In this document: piece by piece, positions 43,508-54,695 of the stretch
Numbering within the stretch: the first letter of the stretch is position 1
How the letters are laid out: each line of letters starts with the position of its first letter
Source: Candidatus Goldiibacteriota bacterium
GTDB taxonomy: Bacteria > Oederibacteriota > PGYV01 > DYJU01
Length of the DNA stretch: 64,000 nucleotides
Assembly: GCA_938034975.1 (NCBI GenBank)
Contig: CALHNI010000031.1
Coordinates: 1-64,000, forward strand
Direction of reading: 5' to 3'
Made by a program: the position numbers and the translations under genes
Notes under the pieces: generated by a model
What the model was told of the DNA's origin: nothing
The model's database searches: none
What the model saw: the letters and a program-made list of their open reading frames with translations, nothing else

Positions 43508-46093
43508 TTATTTAATTCGTGAAACCAAATACCCGTCTTTTTCATCAATTTCAATTGTGTTTCCTTCTTTTAATTTCCCTGAAATAATATACTGTGCCAG
43601 GCTATTTTCTATATTTTTTTGTATTACACGTTTTAAAGGTCTTGCTCCATATTTTTCATCATACCCTTCTTTTGCAAGATATTCTTTTGCTTTTTGGGTA
43701 ATTTTGATTTTTATATTTTTTTCTTCTAACCTTTTTAATAATTTCTCCATCTGAATATCAACAATTTTTAAAATTACATCTTTTCCCAATTTATTAAATA
43801 TAATAATTTCATCTATTCTATTTAAAAATTCCGGTTTAAAATATCTTCTCAATTCTTTCTGTATATCTTCTTTTAAATCAACATTTTCTGTCTTCAATTC
43901 CATTATTATATCTGTTGCTATATTTGAAGTCATGATAATTACTGTGTTTTTAAAATCAATTGTCCTGCCCTGTCCATCTGTTAACCTTCCTTCATCTAAA
44001 ACCTGAAGTAAAATATTGAATATATCAGGATGTGCTTTTTCAATTTCGTCAAGCAAAATAACTGAATAAGGTCTTCTTCTTACTTTTTCGGTTAATTGTC
44101 CGCCTTCTTCATAACCTACATAACCGGGTGGTGCTCCAATTAATTTTGCAACCTCATGCTTTTCCATATATTCAGACATATCAAGCCGTATTATGGAATT
44201 TTCATCATTGAATAAAAATTCAGCCAAGGCTTTTGCAAGTTCGGTTTTTCCAACTCCTGTTGGACCTAAAAATAAAAAACTTCCCAGGGGTTTTGTTGAT
44301 TCTGATATACCTGCACGCGAACGTATAATTGCATCAGCAACTGTTTCTACTGCGTAGTCCTGCCCTACTACTCTTTTTTTAAGTATATCCTTTATATGTA
44401 AAAATTTCTCAGTTTCTGTTTCCATCATTTTACTAACAGGAATTCCGGTCCATTTAGAGACAGTTTTGGCAACATCCTCTTCATCAACTTCTTCTTTTAA
44501 AATTGTTCCATCCTTTGTTATCTCTTCTAACTTTTTTTCTAACTCTTCTAATTTTTTCTTAAGTTCAACCAATTCTCCATATCTTATTCTTGCAACTTTT
44601 TCATAATTTCCTGCAATTTCATTTTGTTCTTCTTCTATTTTCTTTCTGTCAATCTCACTTTTTACATTTCGTATCTGCTGAATTATGTCTTTTTCCATAT
44701 ACCATTTTTCTTTTAATTTTCTTTCTTCTTTTTCTAATTCTTCTATCTGTTTGTTAATATCGCTTAATTTCTTTCGTGTATTTTCATCCTGTTCTTCTTT
44801 TTTTACTGCTTCTCTTTCTATTTCCAGCCTTCTTTTTTTTCTTTCTATTTCATCTATTTCTACTGGCATACTTTCAATTTCCATCTTTATCTGAGATGCG
44901 GTTTCATCTATTAAATCAATTGCTTTATCAGGCAAAAATCTGCCTTGTATGTATTTATCAGAAAGAACAGCAGCAGTAACTAATGCAGAATCTTTTATTC
45001 TGACTCCATGATGAACCTCATATTTTTCTTTAAGCCCGCGCAATATTGAAATTGTATCTTCTACAGATGGTTCTAAAACCAAAATTGGCTGAAACCTTCT
45101 TTCCAAAGCAGGATCTTTTTCTATGTATTGTCTGTATTCTTTTAAAGTTGTTGCGCCTATAGCCCTTAACTCACCCCTTGCAAGTGCTGGTTTTAAAATA
45201 TTAGCCGCATCCATTGAGCCTTCGGCCCTGCCAGCACCAACAAGATTGTGAAGTTCATCAATAAAAAGTATTATTTTCCCTTCCGAAGATATTACTTCTT
45301 TTATAACCGCCTTTAACCTGTCTTCAAACTCGCCACGGAATTTAGTTCCTGCAACCAATGATGCTATATCCAAAGCAACTACTTTTTTATTTTTAAGATT
45401 TTCAGGCACATCTCCTTTAAAAATTCTTATCGCCACACCTTCGGCAATTGCTGTTTTACCAACACCTGCTTCTCCAATTAAAACCGGATTATTTTTGGTC
45501 CTGCGGCATAAAACCTGCATTACTCTCCTTATTTCTGAATCCCTGCCAATTACCGGATCTATTTTCCCTGTTGCTGCTTTTTCTACAAGATCTATACCAT
45601 ATTTTGAAAGAGCATTATACTTGTCTTCTGGATTCTGATCAGTGATCCTGTGGCCGCCTCGTAATTCCCGCATGGCATTTAAAATTTTTTGATTATCTAT
45701 GCTATATTTTAAAAGCAATTTACCGGTATCGGTTTCTTTCATTTCAGCTATTGCCAGTAAAAAATGTTCAGTATTTATAAAATCATCTTTTAACTCATTT
45801 GCTTTTTTAAAAGCTATAGTAAAAAGTTCTTTTGTCTCTTTTGAAATATAAATCTCTGAAACGCCGCTCACTTTGGGTAATTTATCAATTAATTCTTCTA
45901 TGTCTTTTTTTAATCCATTAACATTTATTCCTATTTTCTTTAAAATAGAATTTATAATACCCTCGTTATCATTAAGCATGGCATATAATATATGTTCTGG
46001 CATAATCTGCTGATTGCCATTTTCACCAGCAATATTATAAGCTTGTCTCATTGTATCCTGTGCTTTTATTGTAAATTTTTCAAAATTTATCAT
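43508..46093 (-). CDS. clpB: ATP-dependent disaggregase ClpB
   Basis: Clp_N repeats; [15 protein letters not shown]; long coiled-coil middle domain; [20 protein letters not shown]2-small domain. Confidence 0.96.
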   Translation of the reverse strand: MINFEKFTIKAQDTMRQAYNIAGENGNQQIMPEHILYAMLNDNEGIINSILKKIGINVNGLKKDIEELIDKLPKVSGVSEIYISKETKELFTIAFKKANELKDDFINTEHFLLAIAEMKETDTGKLLLKYSIDNQKILNAMRELRGGHRITDQNPEDKYNALSKYGIDLVEKAATGKIDPVIGRDSEIRRVMQVLCRRTKNNPVLIGEAGVGKTAIAEGVAIRIFKGDVPENLKNKKVVALDIASLVAGTKFRGEFEDRLKAVIKEVISSEGKIILFIDELHNLVGAGRAEGSMDAANILKPALARGELRAIGATTLKEYRQYIEKDPALERRFQPILVLEPSVEDTISILRGLKEKYEVHHGVRIKDSALVTAAVLSDKYIQGRFLPDKAIDLIDETASQIKMEIESMPVEIDEIERKKRRLEIEREAVKKEEQDENTRKKLSDINKQIEELEKEERKLKEKWYMEKDIIQQIRNVKSEIDRKKIEEEQNEIAGNYEKVARIRYGELVELKKKLEELEKKLEEITKDGTILKEEVDEEDVAKTVSKWTGIPVSKMMETETEKFLHIKDILKKRVVGQDYAVETVADAIIRSRAGISESTKPLGSFLFLGPTGVGKTELAKALAEFLFNDENSIIRLDMSEYMEKHEVAKLIGAPPGYVGYEEGGQLTEKVRRRPYSVILLDEIEKAHPDIFNILLQVLDEGRLTDGQGRTIDFKNTVIIMTSNIATDIIMELKTENVDLKEDIQKELRRYFKPEFLNRIDEIIIFNKLGKDVILKIVDIQMEKLLKRLEEKNIKIKITQKAKEYLAKEGYDEKYGARPLKRVIQKNIENSLAQYIISGKLKEGNTIEIDEKDGYLVSRIK

Positions 46094-46228
46094 TTTTCTT
46101 CCTCCTCTTTAATAAAATAATCCAGTCATTAATTTTTATTTTACTTTTTTTATTAAATTTTTCAAGAATTTTTAATTTGCTTTTAATTCCAACTTGACAT
46201 CAAACACAAAAAAAGCAATAATTTTTAT

Positions 46229-47398
46229 ATGAAACAAAAAGAAAAAAAAATTATTTTCATAGCAAATGGATTTGGTTTATCACCTGTTTTAAGCGGTGGA
46301 GAAGTAAGATTATTTAATTTATTAAAATATATAAAAAATTATTTTATTCCGGTATTAATTACAACATCAGGCGGGACAACCGCAATAAAAAATTATTTAA
46401 AAACAGTTAATTTTGATATTAAAACTGTTAAATGTTCTTTTATTTTAAAAAAAGAATTTTTTTCTATTCAACGACTTACTGGTTATTTTATATCTGCATT
46501 TCATACTTTTTTATTGTTAAGAAAAATAAATTTTAATGCCATATATACCAGTTCTGATGCCATATGTGATATTTTACCTGCTTTTTTTATTAAGATTTTT
46601 AAAAATAAAAAATGGTTTGTAATGTTACATCACAAATATTTATCACCATTTAAAAGACCGGGTAATTTTTTTAAAAATCTTTTTCTTTTTTTCTTACAAA
46701 ATTTTTCTTTTACTTTAATTGCAAAAAAATCTGATTTTGTTTTTATTTTAGATACAGAAGAAGGCGAACAAATCAAAAAAACTTTAATAAAAAAAGGATT
46801 TAATGGTGAATTTTTTAAAACAAGAAATGGTATTGATATAGATAATAATATCTTGCAAAAAAAATTCAAAAAAGAAAAAAATATGGCTTTATATGTTGGT
46901 GGTTTAAGGCCAGGAAAAGGGCTTTACGATATTATTCCGGTATGGGAAAAAGTTATAGATAAAAATGAAGATCTTAAATTATATATTATTGGTATGGGTT
47001 CTGAAAAATCAATGAAATATTTAAAAAATGAAATAAAAAAGAAAAATTTAACCCAAAATATTTATATGATGGGTTTTATCCCTGATAGTAAATTAAAAAA
47101 ATTTTATGAAAAATCCCTTGTTTTCTTTCTTCCGTCTCATGAAGAAGGATGGGGTATTTCAATCCTTGAAGCTTTAAAATATAAATGCATTCCTGTTGTC
47201 TATGATTTACCCGCATTTAAAATTTTTAAGAATCATATTATCTCGGTTCCATGTTTTGATGTGAAAATTTTTTCTGAAAAAATACTAAATATATTTTCAG
47301 GAAAGTTAAAATTTAAGATTAAAAATAATTTTTTAAATTCCTTTGCCTGGGATAAAATTATGAAAAAAGATATAAATATTTTAAAAAATAATTTTTAA
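46229..47398 (+). CDS. Glycosyltransferase family 4-like
   Basis: ALYVGGLRPGKGLYDIIPVWEKV...LYIIGMGSEKSMKYL; HEEGWGISILEALKYKCIPVVYD. Confidence 0.88.
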   Translation: MKQKEKKIIFIANGFGLSPVLSGGEVRLFNLLKYIKNYFIPVLITTSGGTTAIKNYLKTVNFDIKTVKCSFILKKEFFSIQRLTGYFISAFHTFLLLRKINFNAIYTSSDAICDILPAFFIKIFKNKKWFVMLHHKYLSPFKRPGNFFKNLFLFFLQNFSFTLIAKKSDFVFILDTEEGEQIKKTLIKKGFNGEFFKTRNGIDIDNNILQKKFKKEKNMALYVGGLRPGKGLYDIIPVWEKVIDKNEDLKLYIIGMGSEKSMKYLKNEIKKKNLTQNIYMMGFIPDSKLKKFYEKSLVFFLPSHEEGWGISILEALKYKCIPVVYDLPAFKIFKNHIISVPCFDVKIFSEKILNIFSGKLKFKIKNNFLNSFAWDKIMKKDINILKNNF

Positions 47399-47402
47399 TT
47401 TT

Positions 47403-48746
47403 TTATCTCGGCACAGCTGATACTTCGCTTGAATATTTACTTTCCCTTCCGCTTTTATCAACTGCTGTTACCACAAAATAGCACCTTAAGCCACTTTTTA
47501 AAGGTCCAACAATTAAATAATAATTTGTTATTGGGTTTTTATTTAATTTATGATATTTTCCACCTGGTTTATAACTTAAATAAACATTATATCCCTGCAA
47601 TTTATCCTTTGTTTTTTCATCAACACTCCAACTAACTACTATTTTTTTTGTCTGCGGTGTTAATTTAACAACTTTTGGCGGGTTTACCGGTTGTGGGGTT
47701 GGTGTTGGAGTTGGTTCTCCCACGGATATTGTAAGTCCCATCCTATGCGAATTACCTAAAATTCCATATGGTATATACGCATAATCAATTGCTGCATCAA
47801 CACCTTCAAAATTTTTTCTGATACCACCGCCAACTGATAGCCCTGCTAATGCTCCCAAATCACTTATGAATTGTGCATTTCCATTAAATCTGTATCCAGT
47901 CCTTATTGAAAAATTAAAATCTGAAATATTAACTGTATAATCAATTCCTAAATGTAGTTTAAATGGCATATTTGCAGGAACAATTGGTAAAATCCCATCC
48001 AGTCCAAATGTAAAATTATCCTTTGGATCAAGTTCAGAAGTAAATAATTTTTTTAATTTATAACTTATTCCAAATTTTAGATTTAAAGGTAATGGTGCTC
48101 CATTCAACTGCATATATGAAATATTCTGAAAAACAACTCCTATGTCAAATCCTTCTAAAAATGTTTTTGCTAAAATCCCTATATCTGCTGCTGGTATCCA
48201 GCCCTCTTCAACTGCTATTTTTTGATTTATCATTTTTATAGTTGCACCTACTGAAAACATCTTTGCTGCCTGCCAGCTATATGATAAACCAACTAATGTC
48301 CCACCAGCACCATATACTTCTTCTCCCCTGTCTGTTTTGTAATTTTCAGAGTAAATATATGTTCCGCCAACATATTCTTCTTTTGTTTGCACAATATCCT
48401 GCACCCTTACTAACATTGCTGTAATTCCTATTGTCCCCCATATATCAATACCTAATTGCTCTGCTGGTTCTGCAAAAGCAAGATATTCATAAGATGTTTC
48501 TCCAAGCGCTGAATGATGCATAAAAGTAAATTGGGGATTAACAACCCTTACCAATGCTCCTGGATTCCACCATGCAGCATCTACATTATCAACAACAGCA
48601 GTATATGCTTCTCCCATTGCACATGGTTTTGCACTAACCCCTAAGTTAAGATATGGTGCTGCTGTTACTCCACCATATTCTGCTGAATATATAGAAATAT
48701 TAATAAATGAGAATATATAAATATATATAAATATCTTTTTATACAT
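47403..48746 (-). CDS. PorV/PorQ-like outer-membrane protein with C-terminal fibronectin type III-like domain
   Basis: AAPYLNLGVSAKPCAMGEAYTAVVDNVDAAWWNPGALVRV; C-terminal PPKVVKLTPQTKKIVVSWSVDEKTKDKLQGYNVYLSYK. Confidence 0.85.
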   Translation of the reverse strand: MYKKIFIYIYIFSFINISIYSAEYGGVTAAPYLNLGVSAKPCAMGEAYTAVVDNVDAAWWNPGALVRVVNPQFTFMHHSALGETSYEYLAFAEPAEQLGIDIWGTIGITAMLVRVQDIVQTKEEYVGGTYIYSENYKTDRGEEVYGAGGTLVGLSYSWQAAKMFSVGATIKMINQKIAVEEGWIPAADIGILAKTFLEGFDIGVVFQNISYMQLNGAPLPLNLKFGISYKLKKLFTSELDPKDNFTFGLDGILPIVPANMPFKLHLGIDYTVNISDFNFSIRTGYRFNGNAQFISDLGALAGLSVGGGIRKNFEGVDAAIDYAYIPYGILGNSHRMGLTISVGEPTPTPTPQPVNPPKVVKLTPQTKKIVVSWSVDEKTKDKLQGYNVYLSYKPGGKYHKLNKNPITNYYLIVGPLKSGLRCYFVVTAVDKSGRESKYSSEVSAVPR

Positions 48747-48757
48747 AATTGCTCCTT

Positions 48758-50302
48758 TTATCTTTGATATACAGGATCGCATTTATAACAGACAATTATC
48801 CGTTTAACATCTGATTTTCCATCAGGTGATTGTAAAACAAGATAATAAAGACCTGTTACTACTTTTGTCCCATTTTTGTTTCTGCCATTCCATTTAAAAC
48901 TACCCTTTTCCGTGGTATATTCACCTTCATTAACTAATGAACCATCCATAGCATATATCTTTACTTTTGTATTATTTGGCACATTATCAACATAAAAATG
49001 TTGACTGCCTTTATCAGGATTAAAAGGATTAGGATAGACATGAGCAGAAGCTATATCTGCAACAGTCGGAGTTATAGTTGCTGTAGGTGTATTTGTTGGT
49101 GAACCTGGTGTTATAGAAGCAAGCGCTGTTAAATCCAAAGTAGGAGTAGAAGTAGGTGGCCTTGGCGCTAATTGCACACAAACCTCTGTTGCTTCTTCTA
49201 AAAGTCCTTCATTGTATGTAACATTTATCGCATTCATTGTATTGCCATCAAATATTCCTGGTCCATTGTCACAGGATATTACTTTATAACAGGCAGTTAT
49301 AGTATTACCTGTTGTATTGCCTTGTTCATCAAAAAAATTTTTAACCCCTGGTGTATTTGCTATAAAATCAACACCATAATAAGGTCCACCATCTATTGAT
49401 CTGTAAATATGATACGCAGTTATTGGATAAGTTCCTGTTTTTGTTGCAGGGTTAAAAGAAAGCCGTGCAGCATCATAACCCAAACTTGTATCTACAGAAA
49501 TATTCACAGAAGAAGGTGGAGAATTTGGCATTGCATCAGCACCTAATGTTAAATAATCATAATAAATAATTATCCTGCCCTTATCTCCTGTTAAACCCCA
49601 GTCTGAATAATCAACACTATCAACATCCGGGGCATGTATAGTTATACTTTTTATATTTGTTGTATCAAACCTATGCCCATTAATTGTCTGATTTTTAAGA
49701 TAATTAATAGATACTGCAAAATATTCATCCCAGATGCGGTCATTTTCACAATTTAATGCTCTGCTTGCTGTAAAAGTTACTGTTCCATCAAAAATTGAAA
49801 CTGGTTGATATATTGTTTCAGGGCAACCATTCATAGCACTATTCAAATAAACATAAAATTTCACATAATCATAACATGACCAGTCCTTTGCATTTGCAGG
49901 ATCATAATTTGAATAATCAGGCATTGGAGTTGGATTACACCCCACATTTTCAAAATAATCATTTTTTAATAAAATATACTGCCCTTTGTTTAGCCATTTT
50001 ATCCGGCCTGCATTTACACCATGCACTGCGCCTGCCATAGGAGACGTAGGATAATTTAAATCAGATGTAATAGGTGTTCCCCCACCTACTAATGGCGGCG
50101 GCGCTCCATATGCTTCCCATTTGTTAATATCATTACTATAACCAATAGGTGCCGTAGGCGAACCTGCTAAAGGTGGATCAAAATCATTTACTAGTCCTTC
50201 CATTCCTCTATAAGCCGGCCATCCAACTATGTATGCAAAAATTTTTATAGTTATTAAAAAAATTAAAATTATAATAATATAAGAAATCGTGCTTTTTTTC
50301 AT
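48758..50302 (-). CDS. Secreted protein with fibronectin-like region, short Thr/Pro linker and FlgD-like/sorting-like C-terminus
   Basis: Signal-like N-terminus; TSTPTLDLTALASITPGSPTNTPTATITPT; C-term SAHVYPNPFNPDKGSQHFYVDNVPNNTKVKIYAMDGSLVNEGEYTTEKGSFKWNGRNKNGTKVVTGLYYLVLQ. Confidence 0.8.
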   Translation of the reverse strand: MKKSTISYIIIILIFLITIKIFAYIVGWPAYRGMEGLVNDFDPPLAGSPTAPIGYSNDINKWEAYGAPPPLVGGGTPITSDLNYPTSPMAGAVHGVNAGRIKWLNKGQYILLKNDYFENVGCNPTPMPDYSNYDPANAKDWSCYDYVKFYVYLNSAMNGCPETIYQPVSIFDGTVTFTASRALNCENDRIWDEYFAVSINYLKNQTINGHRFDTTNIKSITIHAPDVDSVDYSDWGLTGDKGRIIIYYDYLTLGADAMPNSPPSSVNISVDTSLGYDAARLSFNPATKTGTYPITAYHIYRSIDGGPYYGVDFIANTPGVKNFFDEQGNTTGNTITACYKVISCDNGPGIFDGNTMNAINVTYNEGLLEEATEVCVQLAPRPPTSTPTLDLTALASITPGSPTNTPTATITPTVADIASAHVYPNPFNPDKGSQHFYVDNVPNNTKVKIYAMDGSLVNEGEYTTEKGSFKWNGRNKNGTKVVTGLYYLVLQSPDGKSDVKRIIVCYKCDPVYQR

Positions 50303-50373
50303 TATAAAACTCCTTTCTGCTCCTTGAATTTATTATAAAGCAAAAAAGAAATATAGTCAAATTTTTTTTATAA

Positions 50374-50562
50374 CCGTAAAAACATGTTTTTACGGGAAAA
50401 CGAAATTTTTTTATTATTTTTATAATGCATTTCTTTTATTCACCTTTTTTAAGTTAAAATAAAACTTAATTTTGTTTTAATATTTTATTTTTAAAAACTA
50501 ATATTTGTTTTTTTTGTGTTTTTTCTCCTGAAAATCGCAATCTTTTAATGCGATTTTCATAT
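50374..50562 (+). repeat. Double-hairpin element copy F, overlapping the 3' end of the methyltransferase gene
   Basis: ccgtaaaaacatgtttttacggg ... tttattcacctttttt ... cctgaaaatcgcaatcttttaatgcgattttcat. Confidence 0.8.
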
Positions 50563-51220
50563 ATAATTTTCTTGCTTTTATTATAATACTTCGGCCTAAA
50601 GAAGGAAAAATTTTAGCAAGAAATTTTGATTTAAAAGTACCTTTTGCGTTAAAATTAACTTCATCAGATAAATATTTTTCTATTTTAAATCCGTTATCTG
50701 ATAACAATTTAAAAATAGTTTCTTTTACAAAATATCTTATATGTCCAGCAGAATCTTCTCTTAAATAATACTCAATATGCGGATTTTTCCCAAAAAGCAA
50801 TAGCAATCTTCTTCCAAGCGTTGCAAGATTTGGAGTTGTTATAATAATATACCCGTCTTTTTTTAATTTTCTTTTTATATCCTGTAAAAATTTATCAGTA
50901 TCATAAATATGCTCTAAAATTTCTCCAAGTATAATTCCATCAAAAAAATTATCTTTAAATGGAATTTTTTTCTGTATATCAGCAACTTTAGCAATAATTC
51001 CTTTTTTTCTTGCGTTTTTAACCGCACCTTTTGAATAATCAACTCCATAGACAGTATTACCTTTTTTCTTTATTTGTTCTCCTATTAAACCAACCCCACA
51101 ACCAATATCAAGTATTTTTTCACCAACCCCTGTCAATTCAATTATTTTTTTTATACGTTCTTTATCTCCTGGTATAAATTCACCGTATCTTTTTTCTATG
51201 ATATTTTTTTCTTTTTTCAT
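50498..51220 (-). CDS. Class I SAM-dependent methyltransferase
   Basis: GVGEKILDIGCGVGLIGEQIKKKGNTVYGVDYS; IILGEILEHIYDTDKFLQDIKRKLKKDGYIIITTPN. Likely start MKKEKNIIEKRYG. Confidence 0.9.
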   Translation of the reverse strand: MKKEKNIIEKRYGEFIPGDKERIKKIIELTGVGEKILDIGCGVGLIGEQIKKKGNTVYGVDYSKGAVKNARKKGIIAKVADIQKKIPFKDNFFDGIILGEILEHIYDTDKFLQDIKRKLKKDGYIIITTPNLATLGRRLLLLFGKNPHIEYYLREDSAGHIRYFVKETIFKLLSDNGFKIEKYLSDEVNFNAKGTFKSKFLAKIFPSLGRSIIIKARKLYMKIALKDCDFQEKKHKKNKY

Positions 51221-51221
51221 A

Positions 51222-54200
51222 TTATCTTGTAATAATAAAATCAGGGGATAAAATGCCAAAGGCAATATCTTCATCCTGTCTGCCATTTATACTCCATTTT
51301 AAATTTAAAAAAGTTATATTAATCGCATAAATTTCAATTTTATGTTTCCCTTTTTTCAAATTAAAAGTATTAACTCTGTTTTTTCCAGGCAAATTTATTT
51401 TTTCCTGAACAGATGACTGCAATGACCCTGCCTCCAAATAATCATTATCATCAATAATAATTCTTATAAATCCTTGATTTTTAATTATGAATCTGTATAA
51501 ACCGTCTTCTATAATATCTAATATACCTGATAATTTAAAAGAAGGGGCATCACCAGGATTTATCTTTGCATAAAAAATTTCACCTATTATTTCTTCGTTT
51601 ATTACGGGTGTTTGACCTGCAAATTCACTTCCATAATAATAAGCATGTAAACCTGTATTTTTTACAGTATAAAGGTATTTTTCATTTAATTCTATTTTTT
51701 CATAGTTTGATGAATAAGATACTCTGCCTGTTCGTGCAATATACAACCCAACCCTGAAAATATCATTGATACTTTTTCTTTGCGTTGTAATTTTTATATT
51801 ATGAAAACCTTTGGCAAGTTTATATATTTCGTTAAAATTTATTTTGTTATTATCAATCCATATTTCAGAATCAACATTTCCTTCATTCTTAAAGACCGCA
51901 TTGCAATAATAAGGTATTAAAATACAGCCCTCCCATATTACTTTATATGGTAATTTTAATTGTTTTTCAGGACTGAAAACAGGTATTTCATTTTCAATAG
52001 TTTCTTTTGTTTTATCATTATAAATATATGTGCCTTTTAACCCTCTTACTTTTTTTATATCTTCATTTTTAATTAACGCAACATCAAAAAATTTCCCAAA
52101 TGCTTCATGCGAAAAAGAATCAAAAGTAACACCCGGAATTAAATTTTTCCAGTATTCTTTTGCATCCAATGTATCATGATGAAAATAAATTGCATAATTT
52201 TCATCATCTATTAAGGATAAATTAACTACGCTATCCGTAAAATCCGCAGATGAATTTACCTTATAATCCCATCTATAAACCCTGAAAGGCGGATGACCTG
52301 GATAATAAAGTGAAGTATATAAAAAAATCCTGTATGATTTACCTAATTTTTCAGAATACATACCTGCAGCAGTTGCAAGTTCATCCATTCCGCCAACCCA
52401 TCTTTTAAAATACTGGTTATAATTATCTTTTAAAATAAAAAACAATGGTATTGCAATTATTACAGGAAAAACAAATTTTTCTAATTTTGAACCAAAAACA
52501 CGTTTTATTGCTATCCATATTTTTTCAACTATGATTGCTATAAAAAAAATTACAGGAACCATTGTCCCGATTGCACGCATTGCAGATGGTGCTTCTATGG
52601 AAAAAATAGAACCTGATGCCTGGGAAAAAAACAACATAATTAGTATAAAAAACAAAAAATACCTGCTGTAATAAACAGCATAAATAAACCCAATTCCAAA
52701 AAACATTGATGAAACAAAATCAATAGTTGGTTCATAAGGCATACCACCTGAATTTCTCTGTCTGTTATCTCCAATATGATTGAACATCAAAAGCACACTT
52801 TTGGTATTTTCTACAATACCTATTGCTGGATTACTCTGCCTTTCCAGACCGACCTGACCAAAAACTGATACTTCTCCTATTCTTTTAAAATAGATATTTT
52901 TTGATATAAAAAAATTGTGAATATGCTGCGAAGCAAAAACCCAAAATCCCAGGATAAAAACTATAATACCAATCATATTCTTTTTTAAAAAATCTTTTGT
53001 TGTTAATTCCTTAGCAGCAAAGTAAGCAATAGGCATTATAACAACCAACCATCCGGTTAAAAGTCCATACCAACATAGTCCTGTTGTTAAACCAGCCATA
53101 AAATATGTAAGTTTATCCCTTTTCTGTATTGCTTTTAAAATAAAATAAATTGCCAAAGTTTCTGCAACTATCATTAAAATTGTTCCGTGGCCTGACCTGC
53201 TATAATGTAAATTCCATCTTAAAAAAGTAAAAATCAATGTAATTACAACTGCTATTCTTGCATTAAAAACACTACGTATTGCAAAATACATAGCCGGAAT
53301 TGTTATCATACCCATCATAACCCCGGGCGCTCTTAATGCAATTCTTGGCATTTCAAATAATTTATATGAAAGTTCAGCAACATATGCATAAATCGGGTGC
53401 TGTCCTACCCAGAAATTTTTAACAACAGAGACCATACCACCTGCTTCATCATTTTCAAGACCAAAAGGCCTTATATTAAGTTCTTTTATCCTTAAATAAA
53501 AGCCAATTGCCATTATCAAAAAAAGAAAAATTATTTCCAGAAAAAGCGGCAATTTTTCTTCCTGTTCTTTTATTGAATATACAGGAAATAAAACAATAAA
53601 AATAATAGCCGCTATTAAATATTTTATTATGGCAGGTTCAATTTTATGTTGTGTAAAATCCATCTGCCCTTTATATGCAATATAAAAAGCAACCCCTATC
53701 ATTATAAGTTTAAAAATATTTAAAAGTTTATTGTCATAAAATTTTTCCTGAAAATTTATCCAAGGCAAAGAAAAGAAAAAAGCAGCAATTGCCAGTGCAT
53801 AAAAAATAAAACAATACATATTTATATTTGAATCATGCATTATAAAATTACCTATTTTAAGCATAACAAAAGCAAATATCAAAAGTAAAATCTTAACCCA
53901 AAATTTGTCTAAAAATTTATAATTAATAAAAAGTATATCTGTTCCTGTTTCTGAATAAGTACTTTCCATCTGATTTTCAGGCAACCCGAAAAAGGCAAGT
54001 AATATACCAACGGTTGTAAAAATAACCCCGATATTCTGGATATTCTGCTTTGGATTTATAAGAAATATCCAGCCAATTATAATGCACACCACACCGATAA
54101 AAATCAAAAGTAATTTTAATCCTTTTATAAGATTGAAAGAAAGATCTAATGCATTTTCTTTCATCAATAAAATTTTCAAGAAAATAAAAATATCAACTGC

Positions 54201-54671
54201 AAGAAAAATAAAGCAATATAACAATTTCTGTTTAAATAAAAAAATTTGCGCTAAAAAAAACAATATAAAACCTGTTATTAATAGTATTTTTTTTGTAAGG
54301 ATAATTTTTACAAGAAATTTTTCTTCTACTTTTTGTTCTTTTTCAAGCAATATCTTTTGCTGATTTTCCTCTTTTTTTAAAATTATATTTTCTTTTTTAA
54401 TTTTTCTCTCATCCGCAACGACAACTTTTTTTTCCATATCCGCAACACTTATGCTACTAAAAAATACTTTTATTTTTTTCACCAGCCATACAAATAATTC
54501 CAATGCTTTCATATATGTTTCTGTTATTGCAACTATTAAAATTAAAAAAGATAAAAGAGATAAAGTAATCCCGGCCAAATAATTATTTGGTCCTATTATT
54601 AATCCCTGCCCTGCAATAAAAAAAATTAAAGCAACAATACTAAATAAAAGTTTAACAAAATTTCTATTCAA
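51222..54671 (-). CDS. Very large GT39/PMT-like membrane glycosyltransferase with extra N-terminal TMs and C-terminal PA14-like domain(s)
   Basis: GLENDEAGGMVSVVKNFWVGQHP; many TMs; C-term ISGILDIIEDGLYRFIIKNQGFIRIIIDDNDYLEA...TFNLKKGKHKIEIYAI; layout like 9534-11876. Confidence 0.75.
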   Translation of the reverse strand: MNRNFVKLLFSIVALIFFIAGQGLIIGPNNYLAGITLSLLSFLILIVAITETYMKALELFVWLVKKIKVFFSSISVADMEKKVVVADERKIKKENIILKKEENQQKILLEKEQKVEEKFLVKIILTKKILLITGFILFFLAQIFLFKQKLLYCFIFLAVDIFIFLKILLMKENALDLSFNLIKGLKLLLIFIGVVCIIIGWIFLINPKQNIQNIGVIFTTVGILLAFFGLPENQMESTYSETGTDILFINYKFLDKFWVKILLLIFAFVMLKIGNFIMHDSNINMYCFIFYALAIAAFFFSLPWINFQEKFYDNKLLNIFKLIMIGVAFYIAYKGQMDFTQHKIEPAIIKYLIAAIIFIVLFPVYSIKEQEEKLPLFLEIIFLFLIMAIGFYLRIKELNIRPFGLENDEAGGMVSVVKNFWVGQHPIYAYVAELSYKLFEMPRIALRAPGVMMGMITIPAMYFAIRSVFNARIAVVITLIFTFLRWNLHYSRSGHGTILMIVAETLAIYFILKAIQKRDKLTYFMAGLTTGLCWYGLLTGWLVVIMPIAYFAAKELTTKDFLKKNMIGIIVFILGFWVFASQHIHNFFISKNIYFKRIGEVSVFGQVGLERQSNPAIGIVENTKSVLLMFNHIGDNRQRNSGGMPYEPTIDFVSSMFFGIGFIYAVYYSRYFLFFILIMLFFSQASGSIFSIEAPSAMRAIGTMVPVIFFIAIIVEKIWIAIKRVFGSKLEKFVFPVIIAIPLFFILKDNYNQYFKRWVGGMDELATAAGMYSEKLGKSYRIFLYTSLYYPGHPPFRVYRWDYKVNSSADFTDSVVNLSLIDDENYAIYFHHDTLDAKEYWKNLIPGVTFDSFSHEAFGKFFDVALIKNEDIKKVRGLKGTYIYNDKTKETIENEIPVFSPEKQLKLPYKVIWEGCILIPYYCNAVFKNEGNVDSEIWIDNNKINFNEIYKLAKGFHNIKITTQRKSINDIFRVGLYIARTGRVSYSSNYEKIELNEKYLYTVKNTGLHAYYYGSEFAGQTPVINEEIIGEIFYAKINPGDAPSFKLSGILDIIEDGLYRFIIKNQGFIRIIIDDNDYLEAGSLQSSVQEKINLPGKNRVNTFNLKKGKHKIEIYAINITFLNLKWSINGRQDEDIAFGILSPDFIITR

Positions 54672-54695
54672 AAATTATTCTCCTTAAAAAATATT

